This document shows, piece by piece, positions 14,771 through 24,338 of a stretch of DNA of 64,000 bases. How positions within the stretch are numbered: position 1 is the first letter of the stretch; each line of letters opens with the position of its first letter. The stretch is taken from positions 5,828,001 to 5,892,000 of the forward strand of contig CP019882.1 in the NCBI GenBank assembly GCA_002007745.1, written 5' to 3'. Under the pieces are notes generated by a model, which saw only the letters and a program-made list of their open reading frames with translations, was not told the origin of the DNA and made no database searches. Source of the DNA: Mycolicibacterium litorale. GTDB lineage: Bacteria > Actinomycetota > Actinomycetes > Mycobacteriales > Mycobacteriaceae. The translations under genes and the position numbers were made by a program.

Positions 14771-17593
14771 TTGTCCCAGGACATCGTCCGCAGCTGGCGG
14801 CGTGAGCTGATCGCGAGTTTGGCGAACACCTTGCGCAGATGCCACTCCACGGTGTGCGTGCTGATGAACAGCTGCGCGCCGATCTCCTGATTCGTCAATC
14901 CGTCCGCGGCGAACCGAGCGATCTGGGCCTCCTGGGCTGTCAGCTCTCCACCCGAGCTCTTCTGCTGGGTGCGCACCTTCTCCCCAGTGGCCACCAGCTC
15001 GCGGCGGGCCCGCTCGGCGAAGGCCTGCGCACCCATTCGGGTGAACATGTCGTGCGCCTGACTCAGATGGTGTCGGGCGTCGGCACGGCGCAGTACCCGC
15101 CGTAGCCACTCGCCGTACACCAGGTGGGCGCGTGCCCGGTGAACGGCGACGGTGGTGCGCTCCAATCGCTCGATGGCCTCGGTGAACAACGCATCGGCGG
15201 CCTCGTCATCGGCCAGCAGTGCCTGGGCGCTGGCCAGCGCCCCCAGGCCCCAGTCGGTCCCGCTGGCACCGGCGCGTTGCGCGAGTTGGTCGACGGCTCC
15301 GCGGGCCGCCTCCGGTTCGCCACTGCGGGCGGCGGCTTCGACCAATTCGTAGAGACACCAACTGTAGAAGCCGAGATCTTCGTATTCGCATACGGTCTGG
15401 GCCGCGGCCAGCGCCTCGCGGTAGCGCCCCAACCCGTTGTAGAGCACCGCGGTCGCATACCCGGTCAGTCCGAGGATCCGGCCTTCACCTCTGGCCGTAC
15501 CGGTGGCAGCGGTGGCCTCGATCAGACCGGTGGCCTGTGCCTCGTCGCCCCGCCACGCGGTGAGCATCAGGGCGTGATACTTGACTGCGGCGTAGTGGTC
15601 GGTCGCAGCGGTGATCGCGTTGGCCTCCTCGACAAGGGTTGCCGCAGTGTGGAATTCACCGTCTATCAGATGCACGCCGGCCTGGTAGACAAGCGCCCGG
15701 GGCAGGCTGGCCAGCGCTCCGGCCGCACGCGCCTGACGCACGGCAGCGGTGGCGAGCTGGCGCACCACCCCTCGTCCCACAACTCGTGGGCCGCCGATTC
15801 CTGCAGGATCGGGAAAGCCGGAACCATCCAGCGCAGGACCTGGCGGTCGTCGGTCGTCGACTGGGCGCACATGTGGTCCAGCCCCGTCCGCAGCGCTGCC
15901 GCGCCGGCGCTGACACCTCCGGTGATGCGTTCGGCGATCCCCTTGAGCAGGAAATCGACCGGGCGGACCAGTCGTTCGTCGGTCCCGAGCGCCGCCAGCG
16001 CGGCGTGGGCGGCGCGGATCAGCGCATCCGCCTGGCCGAGACGCCCGGCATAGAGCAGGGCCGCCATCGCTTCGAGATAGCTCTCCCGTGCGGCGTCGTC
16101 GTCCAGGCCTTGCAAGCGCCGGGCGGCATCCAGCAGCGACTGTGCGGTGTCGCTGACCGCCGGTGCGCCCGCCTCGCCGGCGCGGCTGCGGACGAAGTCC
16201 ATCTGGGCGCGCAGGCGGGCCACCTGCGCCTGCTGAAGGCCGGACAGCTGGCCGAGTTCGGCCAGCGCCAACAGTTCTCGGGCCGCAGCGGGATCGGCGG
16301 CGTCCCGTTTGGCCTGGGCCGCAGCCAGCGCCCGAGCGCCGCGGCGGTTCGAATCGGACGTCAGGGCGGTGGCCCGTTCCAGGAACGCTGCTGCGGCGGC
16401 GACTCCTCCGCGGCTCTGAGCGCGGGCGGCCGAGCTCTCCAGTTCGGCGGCGACGTTCTCGTCGGGGCCCGCAGCGGCGTTAGCGGCATGCCAGGCCCGG
16501 CGATCCGGATCGGCCTGTGGGTCGGTGGAATGGGCCAGGGCGCGATGGACTGCGCGCCGATCGGCCAGGCCGGCCGCGCGGTAGGCGGCCGACCGTAACA
16601 ACGGGTGCCGGAAGCGCATTCGCGGACCGAACTCGATGACGCCCGCGGCTTCGGCAGGTGCCAGCGCGTCGATCGGAATACCCAGGTGCGCGGCCGCCCG
16701 CAGGAACAGCGCCGCGTCACCCACCGGTTCGGCCGCGGCAACGAGCAGCAACCGTTGGGTCGGTTCAGGCAGTGCCTGAATCCTTCGCACGTAACTCTTC
16801 TCGATCTCGCCGGGCGACGAAGCCGAGCCGGCGAGCCAGAAGCCACCGGCCAGCTCGGCGGTCGAGACGGTACGGGGAACCTCCAGCAAGGCCAGCGGAT
16901 TGCCGCGGGTCTCGGCCACGATGCGGTCGCGCACCGGGGCGTCGATGCCGCCGAGCATCACCGATTCCAGCAGTTCGCGCGCATCGCGGTCACTGAGCCC
17001 GCGCACGGTGAGCTCGGGCAGCCCGGCCAGCACCCCGGGACCCCCGTCGCGCACGGCGAACACCAGCGCGATCGGTTCGGCCAGCAGCCGGCGCGCCACG
17101 AATCCGAGGGTCTGCACCGAAACCTGGTCAAGCCATTGCGCATCGTCGACCAGACACAACAGCGGCTGGTCCGCGGCCGCCGCCGCCATCAGGCTCAGCA
17201 CCGCCAGCCCGACCAGGAACCGATCGGGAACCTCACCAACGCCCTGGCCGAAGGCGACCTTGACCGCCTCGCGTTGCGGTTCGGGCAGCTCCCCAGCCGG
17301 TCCAGGAGCGGGGCACACAACTGCTGGAGGCCGGCGAACGCGAGCTCCATGTCCGACTGCACTCCGGCGACGTGCAGAGAACGGAAACCCGATGCCCGTC
17401 CGGCGAGGTAGCCGAGCAGCGCGCTCTTCCCGACGCCGGCCTCGCCACGAACCACCAGCACCTGCGAACCGCCCGATCGGACGGCCGCGATCACACCGTC
17501 GAGCGCCCGGCATTCCGCCGCACGTCCGCGCAGCGGCGCGTCCTGGCCGTCGCCCGCAATAGGCACCACCGTGTCTGCCCCCAGCGGCCGCAT
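14767..17593 (-). CDS. LuxR-family ATPase regulator (two apparent frameshifts)
   Basis: Large cytoplasmic regulator of the MalT/LAL type, about 942 aa if repaired. The N-terminal AAA/NACHT-like ATPase has Walker A GEAGVGKSALL and Walker B LLCLVDDAQWLD. A long TPR-like helical middle follows, and the C-terminal LuxR helix-turn-helix is LTAQEAQIARFAADGLTNQE with FISTHTVEWHL. The frame breaks twice: near 17291-17294 (after APLLDRLG, continuing ELPEPQREAV) and near 15768-15771 (after ELWDEG, continuing VRQLATAAV). Each is repaired by one extra base in a run of four C on the plus strand. No residues are lost around either site, so these look like assembly errors rather than decay. Confidence 0.82.
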
Positions 17594-17670
17594 CGGATCT
17601 CCGGCTCCGATGGTAACGAGAGCGGACAGCCACCAGGGTCGACGGGTGCGGAGGCGACTGGGGCAGGCCC

Positions 17671-18426
17671 CTACGATCGCGCGGCGGCTTGCAGAACCCA
17701 GTCCTCGAATCGGGTGTCGAACAGTGTGGCACCCGGGCCGGGAACCAGCGTGCGTTCGCCGATGTCGATACCCCAGTACTGAGCGGTGGGGTCGGCGACG
17801 ACGGTGCGACGGTCGCCGTGGGCGGTCAGCGCGGTGCGGATCAGCTCGGGCAGCAGTACCGCTTCGGGCCCACCGATTTCGGCGACACCGTTGACCGGCT
17901 CGCCGAGCGCGGCGATCGCGACACCCTCGGCGACGTCGGCGACGGCCATCGGCTGGAAATATGCCGGCGGCAGCACCACCTTTTGGCCCACCGTCGCCGA
18001 ATCGGCCAGGGTGTCCAGGAATTCGAAGAACTGCGTGGCATGCACGATCGAGAAGGGGATCGGGCCTTCGCCGATCATCTTCTCCTGCAGGAGTTTCGCC
18101 TGAAAGTAGCCGCTCTGGGCAGCCAGTTGTGCGGTGCCCACCACCGAAAGGGCGACGTGGTGACGCACCCCGGCAGCCTGCTCAGCGGCCAGCAGGTTCG
18201 CAGTCGCCGTACGAAAGAAGTCGATGGCGGTGTCATCGAGCGCGGGCGAGTTCGAAACGTCGACGACCACGTCGGCACCCGCCATGACCTCGGGCAGGCC
18301 CGCACCGGTGATGGTGTTCACCCCGGTCGAGGGGGCTGCTGCGACGGCGTGCTGCCCGCGTTCGGTCAAGGTGTGCACCAGTTTCGACCCCACCAGGCCG
18401 GTGCCTCCGATGACGACGATCTTCAT
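17671..18426 (-). CDS. NmrA/atypical SDR NAD(P)-binding protein
   Basis: 251 aa Rossmann protein starting MKIVVIGGTGLVGSKLV (GxxGxxG dinucleotide site). It lacks the classical YxxxK pair of oxidoreductases and has the atypical-SDR layout (VVVDVSNSPALDD, HHVALSVVGT, FSIVHATQFFEF, PMAVADVAEGVA), as in NmrA-like and nucleoside-diphosphate-sugar epimerase-like redox sensors. The ATG at 18426 is the natural start of the fold; an upstream start adds ten basic residues. It lies between the LuxR gene and a cutinase on the same strand. Confidence 0.83.
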   Translation of the reverse strand: MKIVVIGGTGLVGSKLVHTLTERGQHAVAAAPSTGVNTITGAGLPEVMAGADVVVDVSNSPALDDTAIDFFRTATANLLAAEQAAGVRHHVALSVVGTAQLAAQSGYFQAKLLQEKMIGEGPIPFSIVHATQFFEFLDTLADSATVGQKVVLPPAYFQPMAVADVAEGVAIAALGEPVNGVAEIGGPEAVLLPELIRTALTAHGDRRTVVADPTAQYWGIDIGERTLVPGPGATLFDTRFEDWVLQAAARS

Positions 18427-18527
18427 GATGAGTCTCCCTTGTCGCTCTCGTGCCAACAGGGATGCGAACAGCTCCCTGACGGCGAGAACGGCTGGGTGTT
18501 CAGAAACTCATCCCGCACCCGCCCCGG

Positions 18528-19355
18528 CTAGGCGATAGCGGGGGCGATCACGCCGACCGACGGTGCCGGAGCGGCCGCCAACGCCAGGTTGTAGAGCGGG
18601 GCGCCCCACCCGTGCAGGCCACCCGATGTGGGCGCATAGGCGGTGTGGATCGCGATCGCCGAGTCCGTCACCGTGCCCGAGTCCGGGTCGTAGTCGCACA
18701 CCGGATCGCCCACATCGCAGACACTGATCGTGCGCGCGCCGATCGCCGGCGGCAGAGGCGAGGTGTTGGTCGAGGCCAGGAAGGAATGGTCCTGGGCGAC
18801 ACCCTCGCCGCGGCTCGGCGTCACCGCCGTCGAGCCCAATGTGATCGTGGTGTCGGCGGGCAGCCGGTCGCCGTCGGCGATCAGCAGTGCGGCCGCCAGG
18901 TGCGGGTCATCGGCGAGGTCATAGAGGTTGCGGTGTACGACCATGGCGCCCTGCGAGTAGCCCGCGAGGATCACCTTGGTGTCGGGGCAGCGCTCGGTGA
19001 ACGCCTTGTATTGCTCGGCGGTCGCGTCGGTGCCGTCGCCGACGCTACCGAGGAAGGTCAGCCAGCCGCCGAGCCCGCCTTCCAGCGGCACGGGCGCCGC
19101 GGGGTACTGCACGGCTTCGGCGTCCATCGTCAGGCCGTCGGCGTGAAGCTGCGACTTCAACTGCTGGTAGGACTGGTAGACCACCGAGCCCATCCCGCCG
19201 TTGGCGCTCAGCCCGGCGCCGTCGCGCTGCCCGGACCCGGCCGCGCCCATCCAGTGGAAATCCGCGCACCCCGCGTCGGCGGCGGCGGTTCCGGTCGCCA
19301 GCCCAGCCACTCCGATACCCGCGGCCAGCACGGCCACTCCCACCTGACGAATCAC
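18528..19355 (-). CDS. Secreted cutinase-family esterase
   Basis: 275 aa exported serine esterase. The signal peptide covers residues 1-27 (cleavage near AAADAG). The Ser nucleophile is in ILAGYSQGA, and the Asp and His region is VCDVGDPVCDYDP with a later IHTAYAP. The Cys arrangement fits cutinase-like (Culp) proteins, which hydrolyse lipid esters at the mycobacterial surface. GTG start, no strong ribosome site. A second, less similar cutinase lies at 34.6 kb. Confidence 0.87.
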   Translation of the reverse strand: MIRQVGVAVLAAGIGVAGLATGTAAADAGCADFHWMGAAGSGQRDGAGLSANGGMGSVVYQSYQQLKSQLHADGLTMDAEAVQYPAAPVPLEGGLGGWLTFLGSVGDGTDATAEQYKAFTERCPDTKVILAGYSQGAMVVHRNLYDLADDPHLAAALLIADGDRLPADTTITLGSTAVTPSRGEGVAQDHSFLASTNTSPLPPAIGARTISVCDVGDPVCDYDPDSGTVTDSAIAIHTAYAPTSGGLHGWGAPLYNLALAAAPAPSVGVIAPAIA

Positions 19356-19387
19356 GTTGGGTAGATCGTCGCGGGTGACCTGTTCCG

Positions 19388-20866
19388 TTACCCCGGCGCC
19401 CGCGCTGGCCCGAACCAGGTGGTGAGCGTCTCAGTCAGGCCGGCCGCGGACTCATCGCCGACCCAGGCGACATGCCCGTCAGGCCGGATCAGGACCGCGG
19501 CGGCTGCCTCGACCGCACCGAGCACCGGCAGTTCCCAGGTGCCGGTGAAGCCGGCCGGCACCGATCGGACTCGGTCCGTCCAGCCCGATACCCGCGGTGC
19601 GCCGCCGAAGCTGAGCAGGACCGGCCGGGCCTCGTGCAGCAGGGTGAACACCCGCCGGCCAGTCCCGCTGTCGAGGTGAAGGTCCGGCATCCGGCGGCCG
19701 AGCAGCGGATGGCCGTCGCCGCAGTCGTAGCGGATGTCGAGGCCGGACATCTGGGCGGCGAGGCGTTTGCGCGGCTCGTCCATACCCAGCAGTTCGGACA
19801 TGGTGTCGTGCAACGCTGCCGTGCGGTCATCGGTGCGCAAGAGCGCAATCTGGGCCAGGGTGGTGTGCAGCACGCGGGCACCGACGGGGTGGCGCTCGTC
19901 GTGGTAGGTGTCCAGCAGGCTCGGTGGTGACACCCCGTTGACCACCTGGGCCAGCTTCCAGCCGAGGTTCACCGCGTCCTGCACACCGGTGTTGAGCCCT
20001 TGGCCGCCGGCCGGGTGGTGGATGTGCGCGGCGTCCCCGGCCAGCAGGACCCGGCCGCTGCGGTAGGCCGATGCCTGGCGGGTCACGTCGGTGAACCGGG
20101 CGATCGAGGTCGGCGTGTGGATCCCGAAGTCGCTGCCATACACCGCGGCGACGGCCGCACGGAGGTCGGCCAATGTCGGTTCGCCCGCCGAGGACCTGAG
20201 CTGACGCTCGGTCACCATGATCCGGACCGGCCCGTCGTCTTGCCGGCTGAAGCCGTGGATGCCGACGGCGTCGCGACGGATGCCCCATGGCGGTTCGTCG
20301 GCGACCTCGGCCAGGGCGATGAGGTAGCTCGTCGTGGGGTCCCAGCCGGGAAACCCGATGCCGGCGGCTTTCCGGATCACGCTGCGTCCACCGTCGCAGC
20401 CGACGAGGTAGTCGGCTCGTGTGGTGCGCCCGTCGGACAGTTCGATATCGACGCCACCATCGTGTTGGCGTAACCCGCGCACCTCGGTTCCGCGGTAGAT
20501 CGGCACCCCGAGTTCGGTGACCCAGTCCGCCAGGATGCGCTCGATGTCGCCTTGCCACAGCGCCAAGCCATAGGGATGCGGGGTGGGAAAGTCGCTGATG
20601 TCGAGCCGGATCTGGGCGAATCCGGCGACCTGAGCCACCTGCCCGGCGGCCAGGAAACGGTCGGCGATGCCGCGTTGGTCAAGCACCTCGATGGTGCGCG
20701 AATGCAGGCCACCGGCTCGTTGCCCCACGAGGCCCTGGCTGGTTCGGCGCTCGACGATCGCGACGTCCGCGCCGCCCAATGCCAGCTCCCCGGCCAGCAT
20801 GAGGCCGGTCGGACCGGCACCGGCGATGACGACCGCATGACCGCCACCGGCGTGCAATTGTCGCAT
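19388..20866 (-). CDS. FAD-dependent aromatic monooxygenase
   Basis: 492 aa class-A flavoprotein hydroxylase. FAD motifs: VVIAGAGPTGLMLAGEL (GxGxxG) with the E of VAIVERR, the middle DG-type YLVGCDGGRS, and GRVLLAGDAAHIHHPAGGQG. The C-terminal thioredoxin-like domain (PVLLSFGGAP, ILIRPDGHVAWVG) is typical of the phenol-hydroxylase, MhpA and rifampicin-monooxygenase group. The start at 20866 is the ATG next to the FAD fold. It is divergent from a MarR regulator with a large palindrome between, so it is probably induced by an aromatic compound or drug. Rifampicin as substrate is possible but unproven. Confidence 0.88.
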   Translation of the reverse strand: MRQLHAGGGHAVVIAGAGPTGLMLAGELALGGADVAIVERRTSQGLVGQRAGGLHSRTIEVLDQRGIADRFLAAGQVAQVAGFAQIRLDISDFPTPHPYGLALWQGDIERILADWVTELGVPIYRGTEVRGLRQHDGGVDIELSDGRTTRADYLVGCDGGRSVIRKAAGIGFPGWDPTTSYLIALAEVADEPPWGIRRDAVGIHGFSRQDDGPVRIMVTERQLRSSAGEPTLADLRAAVAAVYGSDFGIHTPTSIARFTDVTRQASAYRSGRVLLAGDAAHIHHPAGGQGLNTGVQDAVNLGWKLAQVVNGVSPPSLLDTYHDERHPVGARVLHTTLAQIALLRTDDRTAALHDTMSELLGMDEPRKRLAAQMSGLDIRYDCGDGHPLLGRRMPDLHLDSGTGRRVFTLLHEARPVLLSFGGAPRVSGWTDRVRSVPAGFTGTWELPVLGAVEAAAAVLIRPDGHVAWVGDESAAGLTETLTTWFGPARAPG

Positions 20867-21024
20867 CCGCAAACCCCCTGATTCGGTGAATTTCACTTTC
20901 GGCCAGCGATTTTGCGGCACCACGGGGGTCTTGCCGCAAGTCCCCCACTGCGCTATATGTTGAAAGTGGCGGGGACTGGTTCCCCGGCGTTCCCCTCATT
21001 CAGCTGGCGTAGCCGCACGCGCGC

Positions 21025-21062
21025 AAATTAGACAGTTAAGACTGTGCAGTCTAGGCTGTCTA
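21025..21062. promoter_or_regulatory. MarR operator overlapping divergent promoters
   Basis: Nested palindrome of 34 bp at 21029-21062: outer arms TAGACAG (21029-21035) and CTGTCTA (21056-21062), inner arms AGACTG (21039-21044) and CAGTCT (21047-21052), with equal 3-nt spacers. A TANNNT element TAGGCT (21052-21057) lies 7 nt before the marR GTG at 21064, giving a leaderless message. On the minus strand TAATTT (21025-21030) is a candidate -10 for the monooxygenase. A repressor bound here would block both. Confidence 0.75.
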
Positions 21063-21063
21063 T

Positions 21064-21498
21064 GTGGGGACAGTCGACGACTCATCGGTTCGGGCAGCTC
21101 GGGAGCTGCGGGTGGTGTTCAGCAGGTTGCGCCGCCGGCTGCGGGAGGTCGCCACCGCCGATGACCTCACCCCGCCCCAGACGGCCGCACTCCTGCGGCT
21201 GGTCAAGGACGGCCCTGCGTCGACCAGCGAATTGGCCGGCGCCGAACGTGTTCGGCCACAGTCGATGGCCGCGACCGTCGCCGGGCTGGACCGGCACGGA
21301 CTCATCGAGCGGGTGCCCGATCCCCACGATGGCCGTCGCCAGCTCATCACCCTGACCGCCCTCGGGCGGCGTCGCGCCGAAAGCGATCGCAAGGTGCGCG
21401 AGGAGTGGTTGGTGCGGGCCATGCAAGACCGTTACACCGAGCAGGAACGCCACGTGATCAACGAAGCTCTGGCGTTGCTCGGACGACTGGAGGAATAG
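21064..21498 (+). CDS. MarR-family transcriptional regulator
   Basis: 144 aa winged-helix repressor. The recognition region is TSELAGAERVRPQSMAATVAGL, and the wing is RVPDPHDGRRQLITLTALG, both characteristic of MarR. Flanking helices form the dimer interface. GTG start without Shine-Dalgarno; the transcript is predicted to be leaderless. The symmetrical operator covers its own promoter, so autoregulation is likely, together with control of the divergent FAD monooxygenase and of the LLM oxidoreductase that follows 19 nt downstream. Confidence 0.9.
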   Translation: MGTVDDSSVRAARELRVVFSRLRRRLREVATADDLTPPQTAALLRLVKDGPASTSELAGAERVRPQSMAATVAGLDRHGLIERVPDPHDGRRQLITLTALGRRRAESDRKVREEWLVRAMQDRYTEQERHVINEALALLGRLEE

Positions 21499-21517
21499 CG
21501 AAAGACGAGGATTTCCA

Positions 21518-22374
21518 ATGAACTTGGGAGTGCACTACATCGATTTCCTGCCCGGCCCTGCTGATCGGCTCGGACCGACGTTGGCCGCCACAGCCAAAGC
21601 CGCCGAGGACGCCGGGGTGGAGGTACTGACCCTGGCCGACCATTTCCTGCAGATGGAGGGGCTTGGCGCGGCCACCGATCCCTTCTTGGAGGGCTACACC
21701 TCGATGGGCTATCTGGCCGGTGTGACCGAGCGGATCACGCTCAGCATGTTGGTCACCGGGGTGACCTACCGGCATCCGGGCGTGCTGGCTAAGACGATGA
21801 CCACGTTGGACGTATTGGCCGGGGCAGAACAATGTTCGGACTCGGGGCGGCCTGGTACGACCGCGAGCATCACGCCTTGGGCATCCCGTACCCCCCGCTG
21901 CGCGACCGGTTCGAGATGCTCGAGGAGACGCTGCAGATCTGCCTGCAGATGTGGAGTGACGACGACGGCCCCTACCAGGGCAAGCACTACCAGCTCGCCG
22001 AGACCATCTGCCGGCCGCAACCTCTGCGCCGGCCGCCCATTCTGCTCGGCGGGTCGGGTGAGAAGAAGACGCTGCGGATGGTGGCCCAGTACGCCGACGT
22101 GTGGCACACTTCGGCCACCCTCGACGAGCTGCCGCACAAACTGGACGTCCTGCGGGGACACTGTGACTCGGTGGGCCGAGATGTCGGTGAAATCAGGCTC
22201 ACTGCAGCCTATGTCGACGATCCCTTCGGCGATGTCGACGAGTACCTGCGTGTGCTGGATCGTTACCGGGCGCTGGGGTTCGACCTGATCACCACGGGAC
22301 CGCTGCCCGGCAATCCCGACCCGCAGGGCTGGGTCAAGCGCCTCGGAGACGAGGTGATTCCCCGGCTTCGGTAA
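21518..22374 (+). CDS. LLM-class (F420-dependent type) oxidoreductase, one apparent frameshift
   Basis: Luciferase-like TIM-barrel oxidoreductase, about 285 aa if repaired. The first frame (21518 on) gives LGVHYIDFLPGPADRL through ITLSMLVTGVTYRHPGVLAK and TMTTLDVLAG. The second frame (from about 21825) gives MFGLGAAWYDREHHALGIPYP to the end with PILLGGSGEKKTLRMVAQYADVW. One extra G in the G4 run at 21821-21824 joins them as LDVLAGGRTMFGLGAAW, the usual family sequence. ATG after GAGGATTTCC. Probably co-transcribed with marR, so it may act with the monooxygenase on the same compound. Cofactor (F420 or FMN) inferred from the family. Confidence 0.83.
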
Positions 22375-22387
22375 GCGCGACGCAGCG

Positions 22388-23230
22388 CTACAGCACCGCG
22401 TCGGCGAGCAGGTCCACCTGGTCGAGCGAGGAGACCGCCGGGTGGAACAGCAACCGGTCGAAACCGAGGTCACGGTAGGCCCGGACGGCGGCACGCGCGT
22501 CCTCGGCGGAACAGACCATGTCCTGCACGTTGAGCCGGGCGTAGTCCGGGTTGAAGCCGTAGTACCGGTCGAGATGATCGCGACCGGACTGCACCACCTC
22601 AGCCGGACCCAGCGCGACGTTCACCGAGGCATGGATCTGCGGATGTCCCGTGCGCCCGCGCGCCGTCCACGCACTGCGAACCCGGTCGGCGAAGGCGGAT
22701 TGGTTCGGCAAGTCGCGCAACGCACCGGCCGCCCAGCCGGCTCCGATGGTGGTGGCCCGCCTGATGGTCGCCGCCGACCGCCCGCCGAAGAGCAGCGGGA
22801 TCTCCACCGGCGCCGGAGCCAATTCGGGGTCCCCTCGCCACGCTCGGCGCAGCACGGTGATCTGCTCGTCGAGCACGCTCCCGCGCTGCTCATAGCTGAC
22901 CCCGACCGCCGCATAGTCGTCGGGCCTCGAGCCCACCCCGATTCCGAGGGTGAGTCGTTCACCCCCGCACGCGGCCAGGCTCGCCAGTTGCTTGGCCAGC
23001 ACGATCGGCGGATACAGCGGCGTCAGGAGCACATTGGTCACCAGTCCCAGCTGTGCAGTCACTCCGGCCGCGACGGCGAGTGCGACGAGGGGATCCAGGT
23101 TCGGGTAGAGCATTCGGTCGATCGTGGTGACGCAGTCGAATCCGCGTTCTTCGGCGCGCCGGGCCCACGGCGCGATCACCGTGCCGGGGACTCCGGCGAT
23201 GTGGTTGGGCAGACCGATGCCGATCTCCAT
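22388..23230 (-). CDS. LLM-class flavin/F420-dependent oxidoreductase
   Basis: 280 aa luciferase-like protein: MEIGIGLPNHIAGVPG, GLVTNVLLTPLYPPIVLAKQL, ERLTLGIGVGSRPDDYAAVG and LLFGGRSAATIRRATTIGAGW are the characteristic blocks. The ATG at 23230 follows GAGGAGGAGG, an exceptionally strong ribosome site. It is convergent with the previous LLM gene (13 nt gap) and divergent from an Lrp-type regulator 106 bp away, which may control it. The substrate is unknown. Confidence 0.87.
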   Translation of the reverse strand: MEIGIGLPNHIAGVPGTVIAPWARRAEERGFDCVTTIDRMLYPNLDPLVALAVAAGVTAQLGLVTNVLLTPLYPPIVLAKQLASLAACGGERLTLGIGVGSRPDDYAAVGVSYEQRGSVLDEQITVLRRAWRGDPELAPAPVEIPLLFGGRSAATIRRATTIGAGWAAGALRDLPNQSAFADRVRSAWTARGRTGHPQIHASVNVALGPAEVVQSGRDHLDRYYGFNPDYARLNVQDMVCSAEDARAAVRAYRDLGFDRLLFHPAVSSLDQVDLLADAVL

Positions 23231-23336
23231 GGGCTCCTCCTCCTCGGATCGCTTCACCCCCAAGCGTCGTCGCACCATGCAGGGTTGTGCCAGCCCATCG
23301 GCCCGATGCGGCACAAATCGGCATACTGATGTCGGA

Positions 23337-24338
23337 ATGCGTAGAGTTTTCGTCGTGGCCGACGCCATTGATGGCAGAATTCTGCATGCATTGCAGCTGG
23401 CCCCTCGCGCGTCGTTTCGGCGCATCGGTGCGGTGATCGGCGTGCCCGAACAAACCGTGTCGCGCCGGTACCGCGGGATGCGCCGCGACGGCGCCGTTCG
23501 AGTAGTCGGTGTGGTGAACCCGCAGGTGTACGGCGAGTCGCAATGGGTGGTTCGGGTCCGCGCCAAGCCCGACCACCTGGGGCGGCTGGCCGAGTCGCTG
23601 GCCCGCCGCCCAGAGGTCACCCACGCGAACGTGTTGTCCGGCTGGACGGAACTGATGTGTGTCGTCCGGGCCCCGCTCGGCGACAGCGGCGACGGGTTGC
23701 TGCATCGCCTGCCCCGCACCTCATCGGTTCTGGGCATGGATGTCGACCTGGTGCTGCACGTGTTCGGCGAGCCGTCGGCCACCTGGACTGGGTACGGCCA
23801 CCCCCTCGACGGGGGCCAAGCCGCTGCACTGCAGGACCCGCCACGGAGTACGGCGGCCCCCATCCCGCCCTCCGACGAAGACCAGCCGCTGCTGGCCGCC
23901 CTCGCCGAGGACGGCCGCACCCCGCAGGCGAGGCTGGCCGAGCTCACCGGATGGTCGGCGGCCCGGGTGGCACGACGGATCAGCGCTCTGGAGGCCGCAG
24001 GCACCCTCACCTACGACGTCGACGTGCTACCCGAGCGTCTCGGCTTCCCGATTCATGCCGTGGTGTGGCTGCGGACCGCGCCACACCATCTGGCCGGCGT
24101 CGCCGAACAGCTGATTGGGCATGCCGACATCGCGTCCGTGGCCGCCCTCAGCGGACAGCACAACCTGATGGCCGTGTTCATCGGCCGCGACGTCGGTCAT
24201 CTCTATCGCTACCTGACCGAACGGCTCGCCACCGCGGAGTGCATCGACGGATACGACGTCAGCATCCGAACCAAACGGCTCAAGCAAGCCGGCTCACTGA
24301 TCTCACAGGGCCGGTTGGTGCGCGCCGCCGGCGGCTGA
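23337..24338 (+). CDS. Lrp/AsnC-family transcriptional regulator (double-domain)
   Basis: 333 aa protein holding two Lrp modules in tandem. The first helix-turn-helix is RASFRRIGAVIGVPEQTVSRRY and the second is RTPQARLAELTGWSAARVARRI, each followed by a RAM-like ligand domain (for example PIHAVVWLRTAPHHLAGV and ASVAALSGQHNLMAVF). Duplicated Lrp proteins of this length are known in actinobacteria. ATG start; CATACT 10 nt upstream is a weak -10 candidate. It is divergent from the LLM gene and its 3' end overlaps the convergent PucR gene by 36 nt. Confidence 0.82.
   Translation: MRRVFVVADAIDGRILHALQLAPRASFRRIGAVIGVPEQTVSRRYRGMRRDGAVRVVGVVNPQVYGESQWVVRVRAKPDHLGRLAESLARRPEVTHANVLSGWTELMCVVRAPLGDSGDGLLHRLPRTSSVLGMDVDLVLHVFGEPSATWTGYGHPLDGGQAAALQDPPRSTAAPIPPSDEDQPLLAALAEDGRTPQARLAELTGWSAARVARRISALEAAGTLTYDVDVLPERLGFPIHAVVWLRTAPHHLAGVAEQLIGHADIASVAALSGQHNLMAVFIGRDVGHLYRYLTERLATAECIDGYDVSIRTKRLKQAGSLISQGRLVRAAGG

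Noticed and set aside
19388..20866. Calling the FAD monooxygenase rifampicin monooxygenase
   Set aside because: The fold and length fit, but many class-A hydroxylases share them; no residue specific for rifampicin can be shown from sequence alone.
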